DNA of 46,384 nucleotides from Pseudomonadota bacterium (GCA_023393525.1 JAEWKZ010000054.1:1-46384), one strand, 5' to 3'; positions 1 through 7,990 are shown, counted from the stretch's first letter. The notes: generated from the sequence alone by a model not told the origin. Made by a program: numbers and translations.

Positions 1-67
1 AGCGCGGTAAATCCGCACACATGACAAACACTTGACTCTGATCATCACCCTGGTTGCCAAGTCCCAT
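1..67 (-). CDS. Probable transposase, N-terminal fragment running off the window
   Basis: Only about 22 codons are visible. Reading leftward from the ATG at 67-65 gives MGLGNQGDDQSQVF..ADLPR, preceded by a good AAGGAG ribosome binding site (78-73) five bases upstream. The pattern of a short polar start followed by a D-L-P-R stretch resembles N-termini of IS1182-like transposases as I remember them, but the fragment is too short to be sure. Its position fits: the neighbouring mrr remnant loses homology where this element begins, as expected if an insertion sequence truncated it. The rest of the gene lies outside the window. Confidence 0.35.
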   Translation of the reverse strand, partial: MGLGNQGDDQSQVFVMCADLPR

Positions 68-104
68 AACAACTCCTTGTTCATGGCAACCTTCTATATT
101 TCTG

Positions 105-320
105 AGAATTTTTCAACAGTCAGCTAAGAAAGGGGTGTTTATCACTACCAGCCGATTTTCCAAAGAGGCTCGAGATTACGTCGGATCTATCGATCCAAAA
201 ATTGTTTTGATAGATGGTTCCGAACTTGTACAATTGATGATCGATCACGGTGTTGGAGTAAGTTCAGCGGCTGTGTATGAAGTCAAGAAGGTTGATACTG
301 ATTTCTTTGTTGAAGAGTGA
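105..320 (+). pseudogene. mrr: Mrr-type restriction endonuclease, 3' remnant
   Basis: From about codon 18 of the open frame the translation reads AKKGVFITTSRFSKEARDYV, then IDPKIVLIDG, LVQLMIDHGVGVS and YEVKKVD, ending in an acidic tail. This is the conserved C-terminal end of type IV (modified-DNA) Mrr endonucleases, including the end of the restriction-fold domain. An intact Mrr is about 300 residues; only about 70 remain and the catalytic Asp/Glu-x-Lys core upstream is gone. The sequence before about 105 does not match the family and reads instead as a probable transposase start on the other strand, so I infer truncation by insertion. It is almost certainly non-functional. Confidence 0.7.
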
Positions 321-385
321 GGCAAGCATTGGGTCAAATTGTATTTTGACGTATTTTCCTTGCCATCATCCCCCCATCCCTTCCC

Positions 386-414
386 TTGACACTGCGGTGA
401 ATACCTCGCACAAT
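386..414 (+). promoter_or_regulatory. Possible sigma70 promoter for the Fic gene
   Basis: TTGACA (386-391) is followed after 17 bases by CACAAT (409-414). The -35 box is perfect and the -10 box matches four of six positions. Transcription would begin close to the ATG at 421, giving a nearly leaderless message, which fits the absence of a clear Shine-Dalgarno sequence there. Confidence 0.35.
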
Positions 415-420
415 CGCCGC

Positions 421-1536
421 ATGATAAGCGGAGAAAAAAAATACATCTGGCAACAGGACGACTGGCCGCGTTGGGTTTACGACCTGAAGCGGCTGTTGCC
501 GTTGCTTGCACAGGTGCACCTGGCCCAGGGGCACTTGTTGGGGCGGATGCATGATGTCGGGATGGAGCTGCGCGATGAGGCCACGCTTCGGGTTTTGTCG
601 ATGGACGTGCTCAAGACCAGTGAGATCGAGGGCGAGAAGCTCAGCCCCGAATTGGTCCGGTCCTCCATTGCGAGGCGCCTGGGCCTGGATATCGGGGCGT
701 TGGCACCGGCGGACCGCCATGTCGAGGGGGTGGTGGACATGGTGCTGGATGCGACCCGGCGCCACGCCGACATCCTGACCGCCGAGCGGCTGTTCGGCTG
801 GCACGCGGCCTTGTTCCCGACAGGGTACAGCGGTTTGGCCAGGATTCGGGTTGGGGCTTGGCGCGATGACAGCCAGGGGCCGATGCAGGTCGTGTCCGGC
901 GCTGTTCAGCGCCGCCGAGTCCACTACGAAGCGCCTCCGGCGCTCATGCTGGATGCCGAGATGTTTGAATTTCTGCGCTGGTTCAACGCCCCGCGCGATG
1001 AAGATCCCGTCATCACGGCGGGAATTGCACATCTCTGGCTTGTGACCATTCATCCTTTTGATGACGGCAATGGCCGCATCGCCCGCGCCGTGGGTGACAT
1101 GGCCCTGGCACGGGCTGATCACCGCGTGCAGCGCTACTACAGCGTGTCTGCGCAATTGCAGCGCGAGCGCAAGGATTACTACGACTGGCTGGAACGAACC
1201 CAGAAGGGAACGCTTGATGTCACGGACTGGCTTGAGTGGTTTTTGGGATGTTTGCTGCGTGCCGTTCAAGGGGCCGAAAGCACGCTCTCGGCAGTGCTGG
1301 CCAAGGCCGGTTTCTGGAGTCGCTGGGCTGGGGTGTCCATGAACGAGCGGCAGATCAAGCTGCTCAACAAACTGCTTGATGGTTTCGACGGAAAGTTGAC
1401 CAGCAGCAAATGGGCCGCCATCGCCAAATGCTCCCAGGACACCGCCCTGCGCGACATCTCCGATCTGCTCGCCAAAGGCGTGCTGGTCAAATCCGCAGCC
1501 AGCGGCCGCAGTACGAGCTATGAGCTGACGACGTGA
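421..1536 (+). CDS. Fic family protein with DUF4172 N-terminus (AMPylator-type)
   Basis: 371 residues. The N-terminal region (YIWQQDDWPRWVYDL...) is the DUF4172 domain often found before Fic domains. The Fic motif HPFDDGNGRIARA lies at about residues 211-223 and has the catalytic His and the Gly/Asn/Gly/Arg nucleotide-binding residues intact. TSEIEGE at about 66-72 matches the (S/T)xxxE(G/N) inhibitory helix placed before the Fic core, so this is a class II, self-inhibited Fic enzyme. The C-terminal 60 residues look like a winged helix (TSSKWAAIAKCSQDTALRDI). Such proteins usually transfer AMP from ATP to hydroxyl side chains of target proteins; the target here is unknown. I chose the ATG at 421 because the DUF4172 homology starts directly after it; the frame stays open upstream without family similarity. 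Confidence 0.88.
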   Translation: MISGEKKYIWQQDDWPRWVYDLKRLLPLLAQVHLAQGHLLGRMHDVGMELRDEATLRVLSMDVLKTSEIEGEKLSPELVRSSIARRLGLDIGALAPADRHVEGVVDMVLDATRRHADILTAERLFGWHAALFPTGYSGLARIRVGAWRDDSQGPMQVVSGAVQRRRVHYEAPPALMLDAEMFEFLRWFNAPRDEDPVITAGIAHLWLVTIHPFDDGNGRIARAVGDMALARADHRVQRYYSVSAQLQRERKDYYDWLERTQKGTLDVTDWLEWFLGCLLRAVQGAESTLSAVLAKAGFWSRWAGVSMNERQIKLLNKLLDGFDGKLTSSKWAAIAKCSQDTALRDISDLLAKGVLVKSAASGRSTSYELTT

Positions 1537-1617
1537 TCATCAACCGCAGGCTGACTCCCCGTTTTGATTTGTCGGCGTGCAGTGATTAACTGTGCCTAAC
1601 ATGCTAAGGATTCCGCC

Positions 1618-1869
1618 ATGGCCGTAACCTTTCTGGTCATAAAAAAATGGGGAAACAGTCTGGGGGTCCGTCTGCCTGCGGCCGTAGCCCGCGAGGCGAA
1701 GTTGCATGCCGATCAGCGGGTCAGGATCAGCGTGAAAAATGGAAGGATTATCATCACGCCGCTCAGTGAGGGTCTTCTGACCCTGGAGCAACGTCTTGCC
1801 AGTTTCGATCCTGCCCGGCATGGCGGCGAGGACATGCAGACCGCCGAGAATCGTGGAGCCGAGAAATAG
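1618..1869 (+). CDS. mazE: MazE/AbrB-type antitoxin (orphan)
   Basis: 83 residues with an N-terminal swapped-hairpin AbrB fold (VIKKWGNSLGVRLPAAVARE, then VRISVKNGRIIITPL) that binds DNA, and a C-terminal tail (LTLEQRLASFDP) typical of the part that wraps around MazF. AAGGA lies 8 bases before the ATG. The toxin expected four bases downstream is present only as a 22-codon stub (next entry), so this antitoxin has no intact partner in the window. It may persist as an autoregulator, as an anti-addiction factor against another MazF, or simply as a relic. Confidence 0.85.
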   Translation: MAVTFLVIKKWGNSLGVRLPAAVAREAKLHADQRVRISVKNGRIIITPLSEGLLTLEQRLASFDPARHGGEDMQTAENRGAEK

Positions 1870-1872
1870 CCC

Positions 1873-1938
1873 ATGACCGCCTGGGCTTCGGATAGGGAAG
1901 ATGTTGTCTGGACAGCTTGTTCTTCCCAGGCGGGGTGG
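1873..1938 (+). pseudogene. mazF: mazF toxin, truncated after about 22 codons
   Basis: The start is three bases after the mazE stop, where mazF belongs. MTAWASDREDVVW..SSQAG matches the opening strand of MazF/PemK endoribonucleases (family pattern roughly: VPDRGDVVWLDFxPQAG). After this the frame has no family similarity and runs through the 3' flank of hicB on the other strand. A MazF is about 110 residues, so most of the RNase fold is missing. The break falls about 50 bases before the hicAB end and suggests deletion or insertion that joined two modules. Confidence 0.65.
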
Positions 1939-1988
1939 AAAATGCGCGTCATCCGCCTATTCCTCGCGACAATACCAGGCTTCGTGGA

Positions 1989-2327
1989 TCATGCGCGGGC
2001 CACGGCTTTGCGCACGGCTTCAGTGATGAACTGGTTCAGACTTTTTCCGCTGGCTGCTGCGGCAATAGTGGCCTGTCGGTAGATGTCCTGATCCAGGCGC
2101 AGGGCGAACTTTCCTTTTGCCTTTTTGGGCTCGATGCCGCGCGCGGCGCATTCGTCCAGAAAGACCTTGAGCGACAACGCGCCTTCTCGCTTGAGTCCTT
2201 CCAGGTCCGTGGCGTAGAAGTCGGCTCCGCCGTTCAAGCCGACAAATTCTCCCCGGAACATTTCGAGCTCGGAATCGTAGCCAATGACGGCAGAGTAACC
2301 GCCGGGAAAATCAAGTACGTTTTTCAT
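1989..2327 (-). CDS. hicB: HicB-family antitoxin
   Basis: 112 residues. The N-terminal half (GGYSAVIGYDSELEMFRGEFVGL..ADFYATDLEGLKRE) is the partially degraded RNase H-like HicB fold; the C-terminal half (KGKFALRLDQDIYRQATIAA, then SGKSLNQFITEAVRKAV) is a ribbon-helix-helix DNA-binding domain. The start is the ATG at 2327, which overlaps the hicA stop as ATGA, so the pair is translationally coupled in the usual toxin-first HicAB order. HicB neutralises HicA and represses the operon, probably through the palindrome at 2585-2607. A longer frame upstream (nine more codons) lies wholly within hicA and is unlikely. Confidence 0.85.
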   Translation of the reverse strand: MKNVLDFPGGYSAVIGYDSELEMFRGEFVGLNGGADFYATDLEGLKREGALSLKVFLDECAARGIEPKKAKGKFALRLDQDIYRQATIAAAASGKSLNQFITEAVRKAVARA

Positions 2328-2578
2328 GGCTTCACCCCATTCGTTTCGAGCCACTTCCTGATGCTTGCCACCGCGCCCTTGTCCGTGTCCGGCGAAGGAT
2401 GCGGGCGATGGAAGATTCTGATCTCTCCAAAAAGAAACACGCTGATGCGCGAACCTTCACGCTCCGCTATTTCAGCTCCAAGTTCCGCAAACAGCGCTTC
2501 GATGTCTGCCCATTTGATCCCGCCGGATGTCGGGTGGTCAAAAATCCTGCGGAGAGTGGATTCGTGTCTGCGCTTCAT
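2324..2578 (-). CDS. hicA: HicA-family toxin (mRNA interferase)
   Basis: 84 residues. GIKWADIEALFAELGAEIAE, SRISVFLFGEIRIFHRPHPS and ASIRKWLETNGVKP form the double-stranded-RNA-binding-like fold of HicA, with the conserved His in FHRPHP as the likely catalytic residue. HicA cleaves mRNA independent of the ribosome until bound by HicB. Length and motif order are complete, so this module appears intact, unlike mazEF next door. The downstream hicB overlaps by four bases. Confidence 0.85.
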   Translation of the reverse strand: MKRRHESTLRRIFDHPTSGGIKWADIEALFAELGAEIAEREGSRISVFLFGEIRIFHRPHPSPDTDKGAVASIRKWLETNGVKP

Positions 2579-2584
2579 TGCTTT

Positions 2585-2607
2585 ATGATATTGTTTTTTG
2601 ATATCAT
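2585..2607 (-). promoter_or_regulatory. Palindrome upstream of hicA, probable HicB operator
   Basis: ATGATAT (2585-2591) and ATATCAT (2601-2607) are perfect inverted arms around a T-rich 9-base spacer, directly before the hicA ATG at 2578. Position and symmetry fit an autoregulatory operator for the ribbon-helix-helix domain of HicB. Confidence 0.5.
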
Positions 2608-2700
2608 GTCAAGGTGACGTTGGTGCTGTTGCGTGGGGGGAAGACTCAGTCGAAACTCGATGTAAGTATCGGAAATGGCATCGAAAAAAGATCGCAACAA

Positions 2701-2726
2701 AAAGGGGGAAGTCGCCTTCCCCCTTT
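2701..2726 (-). terminator. Rho-independent terminator of the glutamate synthase operon
   Basis: Perfect 11-bp arms AAAGGGGGAAG and CTTCCCCCTTT enclose a TCGC tetraloop. On the minus strand the stem is followed by a T-rich run, 23 bases after the stop of the last glutamate synthase gene. The plus strand also has a short T-rich tail, so it may work in both directions. Confidence 0.8.
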
Positions 2727-2748
2727 GTTTTGTCATTTGTTCAAAGCG

Positions 2749-5133
2749 CTATTCCAGCGGCGTGTTCGGGATCAGCGTCCAGATGCCGCAGGGGCAGGCT
2801 CCGGCGCAGAAGCCGCAGCCGATGCATTTCTCGGAGTCGCAGACCATGGCGAATTCGTTGTCCGGCAGGGCCTGCCTGCTGATGGCCCCGCGCGGGCAGA
2901 TGGCCTCGCAGATGCCGCAGTCGCGGCACACGCCGCAGGACGAGCATTCCTCGGCGCACTGGTCAAGGCTGTCGAAATGCCCCAAGCGCGGGTCGAAGTA
3001 GGCCAGGTTCATGCGCGAGTAGTCGATGGTCTCGGACATGTGGTTGCCCGGATCCATGTATTCCAATCGCGTCTTGAGCCCCTCGTGCATGTCCGCCGTG
3101 ACCGAGAGGGGGCGGCGGCCGCTGATGATCTCGTCGATGGCCTGGGCCGCGCGGCGTCCGTCGCCGATGGCCTGGGTCAAGAGGCCCAGCTTGACCAGAT
3201 CGCCGATGGCGAAGACGCGCGGGTCCGTGGTCTGGTTGACGTCGTTGACGGTGATGAAGCCGCGCTCGCGGGCGATGTTCTCGGGGAAGGCCTCCAGATC
3301 CGGCGTGTCGCCGATGGAGATGATGACGGTGTCGCCGGGAATGACGCGGCCGTCGGTCAGGAGCACGCCTTCGGCCGTGATCTCCTTGGTGAAGCAGGGC
3401 CACAGGAATTTGGCTCCGGCCTTTTCGGCCTCGTCGCGCTCCTTGCCGAAGCTCATGGGCTTCTGCACGTCGATGAGGGTCATGCTTTTCGCGCCCAGGC
3501 GGGCCGCTTCCGTGGCCACGTCGCAGCCCACGTTGCCCGCGCCGATGATGACCACGCGCTCGCCGACCTTGGCGTCACCGTGCTTCGCGGCCTTCAAAAA
3601 GTCCGTGGCCGTGGTCAGGCGCTCGTTGCCGGGCACGGGCAGGGTGCGCGGACGCTGGGCGCCGGTGGCCAGGACGATGAAGTCGTAATCGTTTTTGATG
3701 GCCTCGAAGTCGTCGCGGGTCAGCTTCTTTTCCAGGCGCACATGGGGGATGACCTCCCGCGCCCGGTCCAGCTCCGCCGCCAGCACTTCGGGCGGGATGC
3801 GGCCCGCCGGAATGGAGGCCTGGAGCTTGCCGCCGAGCTTCTCGTCCATGTCGAAGACCGAGGCCTTGTGCCCTTTCAGGCGCAGCTGCCAGGCCACGGA
3901 GATGCCCGCCGGGCCGCCGCCGATGACCGCGACCTTCTTGTCCGAGGACAGGGGCAGCATGGGCGGATGAGCGTTGATGCCTTCCTTGCCGAGCATCTTG
4001 GCGTCCACGGGTTTGAGGCTCCCCAGGCCGCGCGTGCATCCGTCCATGCACAGGTTGGGGCACAGGTAGCCGCAGACCGTGGCCGGGAAGGGCGTGTACT
4101 CCAGGGACAGGTCCACGGCCTCGGCCAGACGGCCTTCGCGCACCAGCTGCCAGCGCTTCTGCACCGGAATCCCCGACGGACAGCTGGCCTGACAGGGGGG
4201 CATGTACTTGCAGTTTTCCCAGACCGGGACAAAGCGGCGCAGCTCTCCGTGGGTAATGAGCCCGATGGGCGAACGGTCCACCGAGGTCAGGTCGCCGACC
4301 AGCCCGCCACGGCCAAGCTCCATGTCCCAGACCTGGGAACGGAAGGCGGACATGTTCTTGCGCTTGCGGGTGACCTTCTCATAGGGCGACTTGGCCGTGA
4401 CCAGATGCCACTGGTCGCGGGTGGCCAGGAGGTCGAACAGCTCGGACTTGCCTATCTTCTGAAGGTATTGCTTTAAGTTTTCAAGGAGCCAGGTCCAGTC
4501 CTCGTCGCCGATGGGCATGTGCTTGGCGTCGGCGGCGCTGACGGCCTGTTCTTGGCCGCGATAGAAGATGCGTCCGCCGACCATGCCCACGCAGGGGCGG
4601 TAGCCCATGACATTGGCCTGATCGTGGGCGTCCACGCCGCAGACCACGGCCGTGCCGCCGGCCATGAACTCCGCGAAATAGTCGCCCGTGTCGCCCAGGA
4701 CCCAGAGTTCCGGAGCCGTGAAGCGCGGGTTCTGCTTGGTCATGGTCATGCAGCGCGAACCGACGTTACCCTTGATGAAAACCTTGCCCTGGGCCATGGC
4801 GTTGCAGATGCCGTTGCCCGCGTTGCCATGGACCACGATTTCGGCTCCGGCGTTCAGCCAGCCGATGTCGTCGGAACCCGGCCCCATGACTTCGATGGTC
4901 GTGCCGGGGAAGCCCAGGGAGCCCAGACGCTGTCCGGGCGCGCCGATGACCTTGACCCTGACCGCCTCCTCCTTGGAGACCCAGAGCCGCCCGCCGATGC
5001 CGTGCTGGCCGCAGGCGTCGACCGTCAGCTCCCTGGCTCCGGCCTTGACCGCTTCCTGGATGCGTTCCTCCAGGATGCGCGACTCCAGGCGCACGCCGTT
5101 TTCCTTTCCGTCAATATGTATGGTGCTTTGCAT
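2749..5133 (-). CDS. gltD: Glutamate synthase GXGXG domain fused to GltD-type oxidoreductase and ferredoxin
   Basis: 794 residues, three units in one chain. Residues about 1-250 are the GXGXG beta-helix normally found at the C-terminus of the large GltB subunit (VMGPGSDDIGWLNAGAEIVV, then GNAGNGICNAMAQGKVFIKG). Residues about 300-735 are the GltD-like small subunit: an N-terminal 4Fe-4S segment (CKYMPPCQASCPSG, VCGYLCPNLCMDGC), an FAD-binding GGGPAGIS site near 405 and a second GAGNVGCD dinucleotide site near 530. The last 60 residues are a two-cluster ferredoxin (CSSCGVCRDCGICEAICP, CIGCGFCAGACP). It supplies electrons to the FMN subunit encoded just upstream (12-bp gap). The extra ferredoxin suggests that reduced ferredoxin or NAD(P)H can be the donor; which one is not visible. 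Confidence 0.9.
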   Translation of the reverse strand: MQSTIHIDGKENGVRLESRILEERIQEAVKAGARELTVDACGQHGIGGRLWVSKEEAVRVKVIGAPGQRLGSLGFPGTTIEVMGPGSDDIGWLNAGAEIVVHGNAGNGICNAMAQGKVFIKGNVGSRCMTMTKQNPRFTAPELWVLGDTGDYFAEFMAGGTAVVCGVDAHDQANVMGYRPCVGMVGGRIFYRGQEQAVSAADAKHMPIGDEDWTWLLENLKQYLQKIGKSELFDLLATRDQWHLVTAKSPYEKVTRKRKNMSAFRSQVWDMELGRGGLVGDLTSVDRSPIGLITHGELRRFVPVWENCKYMPPCQASCPSGIPVQKRWQLVREGRLAEAVDLSLEYTPFPATVCGYLCPNLCMDGCTRGLGSLKPVDAKMLGKEGINAHPPMLPLSSDKKVAVIGGGPAGISVAWQLRLKGHKASVFDMDEKLGGKLQASIPAGRIPPEVLAAELDRAREVIPHVRLEKKLTRDDFEAIKNDYDFIVLATGAQRPRTLPVPGNERLTTATDFLKAAKHGDAKVGERVVIIGAGNVGCDVATEAARLGAKSMTLIDVQKPMSFGKERDEAEKAGAKFLWPCFTKEITAEGVLLTDGRVIPGDTVIISIGDTPDLEAFPENIARERGFITVNDVNQTTDPRVFAIGDLVKLGLLTQAIGDGRRAAQAIDEIISGRRPLSVTADMHEGLKTRLEYMDPGNHMSETIDYSRMNLAYFDPRLGHFDSLDQCAEECSSCGVCRDCGICEAICPRGAISRQALPDNEFAMVCDSEKCIGCGFCAGACPCGIWTLIPNTPLE

Positions 5134-5145
5134 GTCTTTCCCTCA

Positions 5146-6780
5146 TCAGACCACGTATTTGATGGCCAGTCTGTCCGCCGCGTTCTTGTCGGCGATCCCC
5201 AGCGCGTCGGACATGCCGATGGGCAGGGACGTGGACCTGCCCAGGGGGGCGAAGATCTTCTTCATTTCCATGTCGAAGCTGACGTAGAGCTCGACCAGCC
5301 TCTCGGCCACCTTTTCCGGATCGAGCCTGCGGTAGATGCGCGGGTCCTGGGAGGTGATGCCCTTGGGGCAGACGCCGATGTTGCACACGTTGCAGCGGTC
5401 CGACTCCGAGCCCACGCAGCCGGCCGCCGCCTGCATGGCGTACTTGCCGATCTGCACGGCCGAGGCCCCGAGCATGATCAGCGAGGCCGCGTTGGCGGCC
5501 AGGTTGCCGTTCTTGCCGATGCCGCCGCCGGCGATGAGCGGAACCTCGTTCTGTTTGCCGATCTTGCACAGGGTCAGGTAGGCGTCGCGGATGTTGGAGG
5601 CGATGGGGCTGCCCATGTGGTTCATGGACACGTTGTAGGCCGCGCCCGTGCCGCCGTCCTCGCCGTCAACGGCCAGACCGGCCGCGTAGGGGTTGCGGCA
5701 GAGGTTGTTCAGCACCGCGTTGGTCGTGGTCGTGGCCGAGATCTTGGGGTACACCGGCACGCGGAAGCCCCAGGCCATGGACATGGACTGGATCATCTTG
5801 GCCACGGATTCCTCGATGGAATACTGGGTCTGATGCGTTGGGGGGCTCGGCAGGCTCACTCCCGGAGGCACGCCGCGAATGGCCGCGATGAGCTTGTTGA
5901 CCTTGTGCCACATGAGAAGCCCGCCGTCGCCGGGCTTGGCGCCCTGTCCGTACTTGATCTCAATGGCGCAGGGGTCTTCCTTCATCTGCGGGATGGCGTG
6001 GATGATCTCGTCCCAGCCGAAATAGCCCGAGGCGATCTGGAGTATGACATATTTGAGAAAACGCGATCTGAGCAGGCGCGGCGGGCAGCCGCCCTCGCCG
6101 GTGCACATGCGCACCGGCATGCCCAGCTCCTCGTTCAGGTACGCCACGCCCATCTGCAGGCCTTCCCACATGTTGGGGGAGAGCGCGCCAAAGGACATGC
6201 TGCCGATCATGAGCGGATAGATCTCGCGCACGGGCGGGGCCCAGCCATGCTCCTTGACCGTGGCCAGGCCTTCGGCCGGGCTCTGGATGCGCCCAATCAG
6301 GGTGCGCAGGTCGAACTCGTGGCGGCCCGAATCCAGGGCCGGGTCGGTCAGCATGGAGATGCGGATGAACTTGATCTGGTCGAGCAGGGAATTGTTGTCG
6401 TTGCGCCGTCCGCCGCGCGTGCGCGGCTGGCCGCCAAGGTTGACGTGGTAGCGCAGCTTGTCCTTTTCATCGGAGTGCATGGGCCGGATGGCGTCGTTGG
6501 GACAGACCATGCTGCACGTGCCGCAGCCCACGCAGGCCTGATGCGGGGCCGTGCGCTGGCGGATGCCGTAATAGATGGAGTGCTCGTTCTCGGGCTTGTT
6601 CTTGAACCCGGCCGGGACCTTGACCGTGCGCTTGCGGAAGGTGCCGAGCTCCAGCGACTGCATGGGGCACACGGCGCAGCACTGGCCGCACAGGGTGCAG
6701 CGGTCCTTGTTCCATTCAATCTGCCAGGGCAGATCCTTGATGCTCAGTTGGGAAGGGCTAATGGCTGTGTTTGCCGACAT
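5146..6780 (-). CDS. gltB: Glutamate synthase FMN/3Fe-4S catalytic subunit (central domain), archaeal-type
   Basis: 544 residues. An N-terminal double 4Fe-4S ferredoxin (CTLCGQCCAVCP, CVGCGTCSMVCP) precedes the FMN-binding TIM barrel of glutamate synthase: GEGGCPPRLL, IEIKYGQGAKPGDGG, then VDGEDGGTGAAY and IAGGGIGKNGNLA. CNVCNIGVCPKGI supplies the 3Fe-4S cluster cysteines. The barrel condenses ammonia with 2-oxoglutarate to form 2-iminoglutarate and reduces it to glutamate. Ammonia comes from the amidotransferase encoded by the upstream gene, which overlaps by 37 bases, and electrons from the downstream GltD-like chain. This stand-alone central domain is the form seen in archaea and many anaerobes rather than the 1500-residue GltB of E. 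coli. Confidence 0.92.
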   Translation of the reverse strand: MSANTAISPSQLSIKDLPWQIEWNKDRCTLCGQCCAVCPMQSLELGTFRKRTVKVPAGFKNKPENEHSIYYGIRQRTAPHQACVGCGTCSMVCPNDAIRPMHSDEKDKLRYHVNLGGQPRTRGGRRNDNNSLLDQIKFIRISMLTDPALDSGRHEFDLRTLIGRIQSPAEGLATVKEHGWAPPVREIYPLMIGSMSFGALSPNMWEGLQMGVAYLNEELGMPVRMCTGEGGCPPRLLRSRFLKYVILQIASGYFGWDEIIHAIPQMKEDPCAIEIKYGQGAKPGDGGLLMWHKVNKLIAAIRGVPPGVSLPSPPTHQTQYSIEESVAKMIQSMSMAWGFRVPVYPKISATTTTNAVLNNLCRNPYAAGLAVDGEDGGTGAAYNVSMNHMGSPIASNIRDAYLTLCKIGKQNEVPLIAGGGIGKNGNLAANAASLIMLGASAVQIGKYAMQAAAGCVGSESDRCNVCNIGVCPKGITSQDPRIYRRLDPEKVAERLVELYVSFDMEMKKIFAPLGRSTSLPIGMSDALGIADKNAADRLAIKYVV

Positions 6781-7874
6781 ACTTTGATCTCCTGGCGGTC
6801 CGGGCCGACAATGGCCGAATCAAGATGCATGGGTTGAAAATCCTGGGATTTGTCACGGTCGGGGATGGCCAGGTCCAGGCCGCAGATCTCCGAAGAGAAC
6901 GCGTACAGGCCGGGGCGGCCGCCGACCACGCCGGGGCGCAGCTTCTTGCTGTCCTGAACCATGAACATGGACTTGTCCGGCAGGCAGCCGATGACGCAGT
7001 TGGGGCCGTCGATGATGAGGCGGCGGCAGATCTGCTTCAGCTTGGACAGAAATTCCTTGTCCGGATGGTCCTTCATTTCATGATCCTTGAGCGGCGTGAT
7101 GATGTGCTTGTAAGCTTCAAAAGGCAGGCCCAGCTTCTTGATCGTGAAGTGCAGGATATGGGTGAAGACTTCCGAATCGGAGTTGTACCCTTCGTAGCCG
7201 GGAATGCCCTGGCCCATGAGGTAGTCGCGGATGGGCACGAAGGCCGTGTTTTCGCCGTTGGTCATGGTGCTCAGTCCCTCGATGAAGAAGGGGTGGCAGG
7301 CGTACAGATTGATGGCGTAGTTGGTGTTCTGGCGCCCCTGGGCCAGGATGAGGCGGCTCTTGATCTCGGGCCGGTCCAGCCCCAGATACTCGCCGACCTG
7401 CAGCGGGTCGCCGATCTCTTTTATCATGACCGTGTCCGGCCAGAAGGAGAAGACGGTGATGTCTTCGCTCGCCAGGCCCATGTGCTTGAGCTCAAGACGG
7501 GTCTTCAGGTAGCCGAGGCCCTTCTCGTCGTCGCTCAGATCCTTCCACGTCTCGGGGATGTCATAGGCCCGCACGATGTAGCGCTCCCGCTTGGGCGTCC
7601 AGGTGGGCATGGCCCCCTTGGGGGTGATGGCGAGATCGTGCTTGAGGGCGAACCCAAGCCCGCTCATGAACGCGTCCAGGCGTTCGACACCGGCGTTGGT
7701 GAAAATTCCCGACAGGATGGGGCAACCCTTCATGGACTCGAACGGGCCGCCCAGATCCGACAAATACAGGCCGACTCCCGATCCGTCGTGCCCCTCGCGC
7801 ATGACATCCAAGGCCCGGATGGCATCCATGGGGGAAACGGGGTCGCTGCTGGTCAGCGCAAACAATCGACACAT
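6744..7874 (-). CDS. Glutamate synthase glutaminase subunit (class II glutamine amidotransferase)
   Basis: 376 residues beginning MCRLFALTSS; Cys2 becomes the N-terminal nucleophile after Met removal, the hallmark of Ntn-type class II amidotransferases. Further family features are GHDGSGVG, ILAQGRQNTNYAINLYACHP, MTNGENTAF and YNSDSEVF. It hydrolyses glutamine and hands ammonia to the FMN subunit. As first gene of the three-gene operon it sets expression; the start at 7874 is fixed by the catalytic Cys2. The gene ends 37 bases inside the next one, implying tight coupling. Palindromic TGACA-N4-TGTCA sites lie 58-116 bp upstream. Confidence 0.9.
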   Translation of the reverse strand: MCRLFALTSSDPVSPMDAIRALDVMREGHDGSGVGLYLSDLGGPFESMKGCPILSGIFTNAGVERLDAFMSGLGFALKHDLAITPKGAMPTWTPKRERYIVRAYDIPETWKDLSDDEKGLGYLKTRLELKHMGLASEDITVFSFWPDTVMIKEIGDPLQVGEYLGLDRPEIKSRLILAQGRQNTNYAINLYACHPFFIEGLSTMTNGENTAFVPIRDYLMGQGIPGYEGYNSDSEVFTHILHFTIKKLGLPFEAYKHIITPLKDHEMKDHPDKEFLSKLKQICRRLIIDGPNCVIGCLPDKSMFMVQDSKKLRPGVVGGRPGLYAFSSEICGLDLAIPDRDKSQDFQPMHLDSAIVGPDRQEIKVCRQTQPLALPN

Positions 7875-7931
7875 AGCGCGCTACTCCCTGATGAGTGTTC
7901 AATCCTCGTCGCCTCGGAAGGGTGCATGTCT

Positions 7932-7990
7932 ATATGACAGAAATGTCATATTTTCCCAGGGTGACAAGGCTATTAATGACAAAAATGTAG
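7932..7990 (-). promoter_or_regulatory. Two operator-like sites upstream of the glutamate synthase operon
   Basis: A perfect inverted repeat ATATGACA-GAAA-TGTCATAT lies at 7932-7951. A second, half-conserved copy TGACA-AAAA-TGTAG lies at 7977-7990. The centres are 42 bp apart, four helical turns, in the only AT-rich stretch before the gltB glutaminase gene. This fits two dimers of a regulator bound on one DNA face. The regulator is not identifiable from the sequence. Confidence 0.45.

Noticed and set aside
2614..4476. 620-residue plus-strand open frame
   Set aside because: It is the antisense shadow of the GltD-like gene: low-complexity Ala/Gly/His/Arg-rich translation, no ribosome site and no domain, while the minus strand has full motifs.
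4519..6837. 772-residue plus-strand open frame
   Set aside because: Antisense to the FMN subunit; the composition (VADAHAARAA...) is typical of GC-rich third-position shadows.
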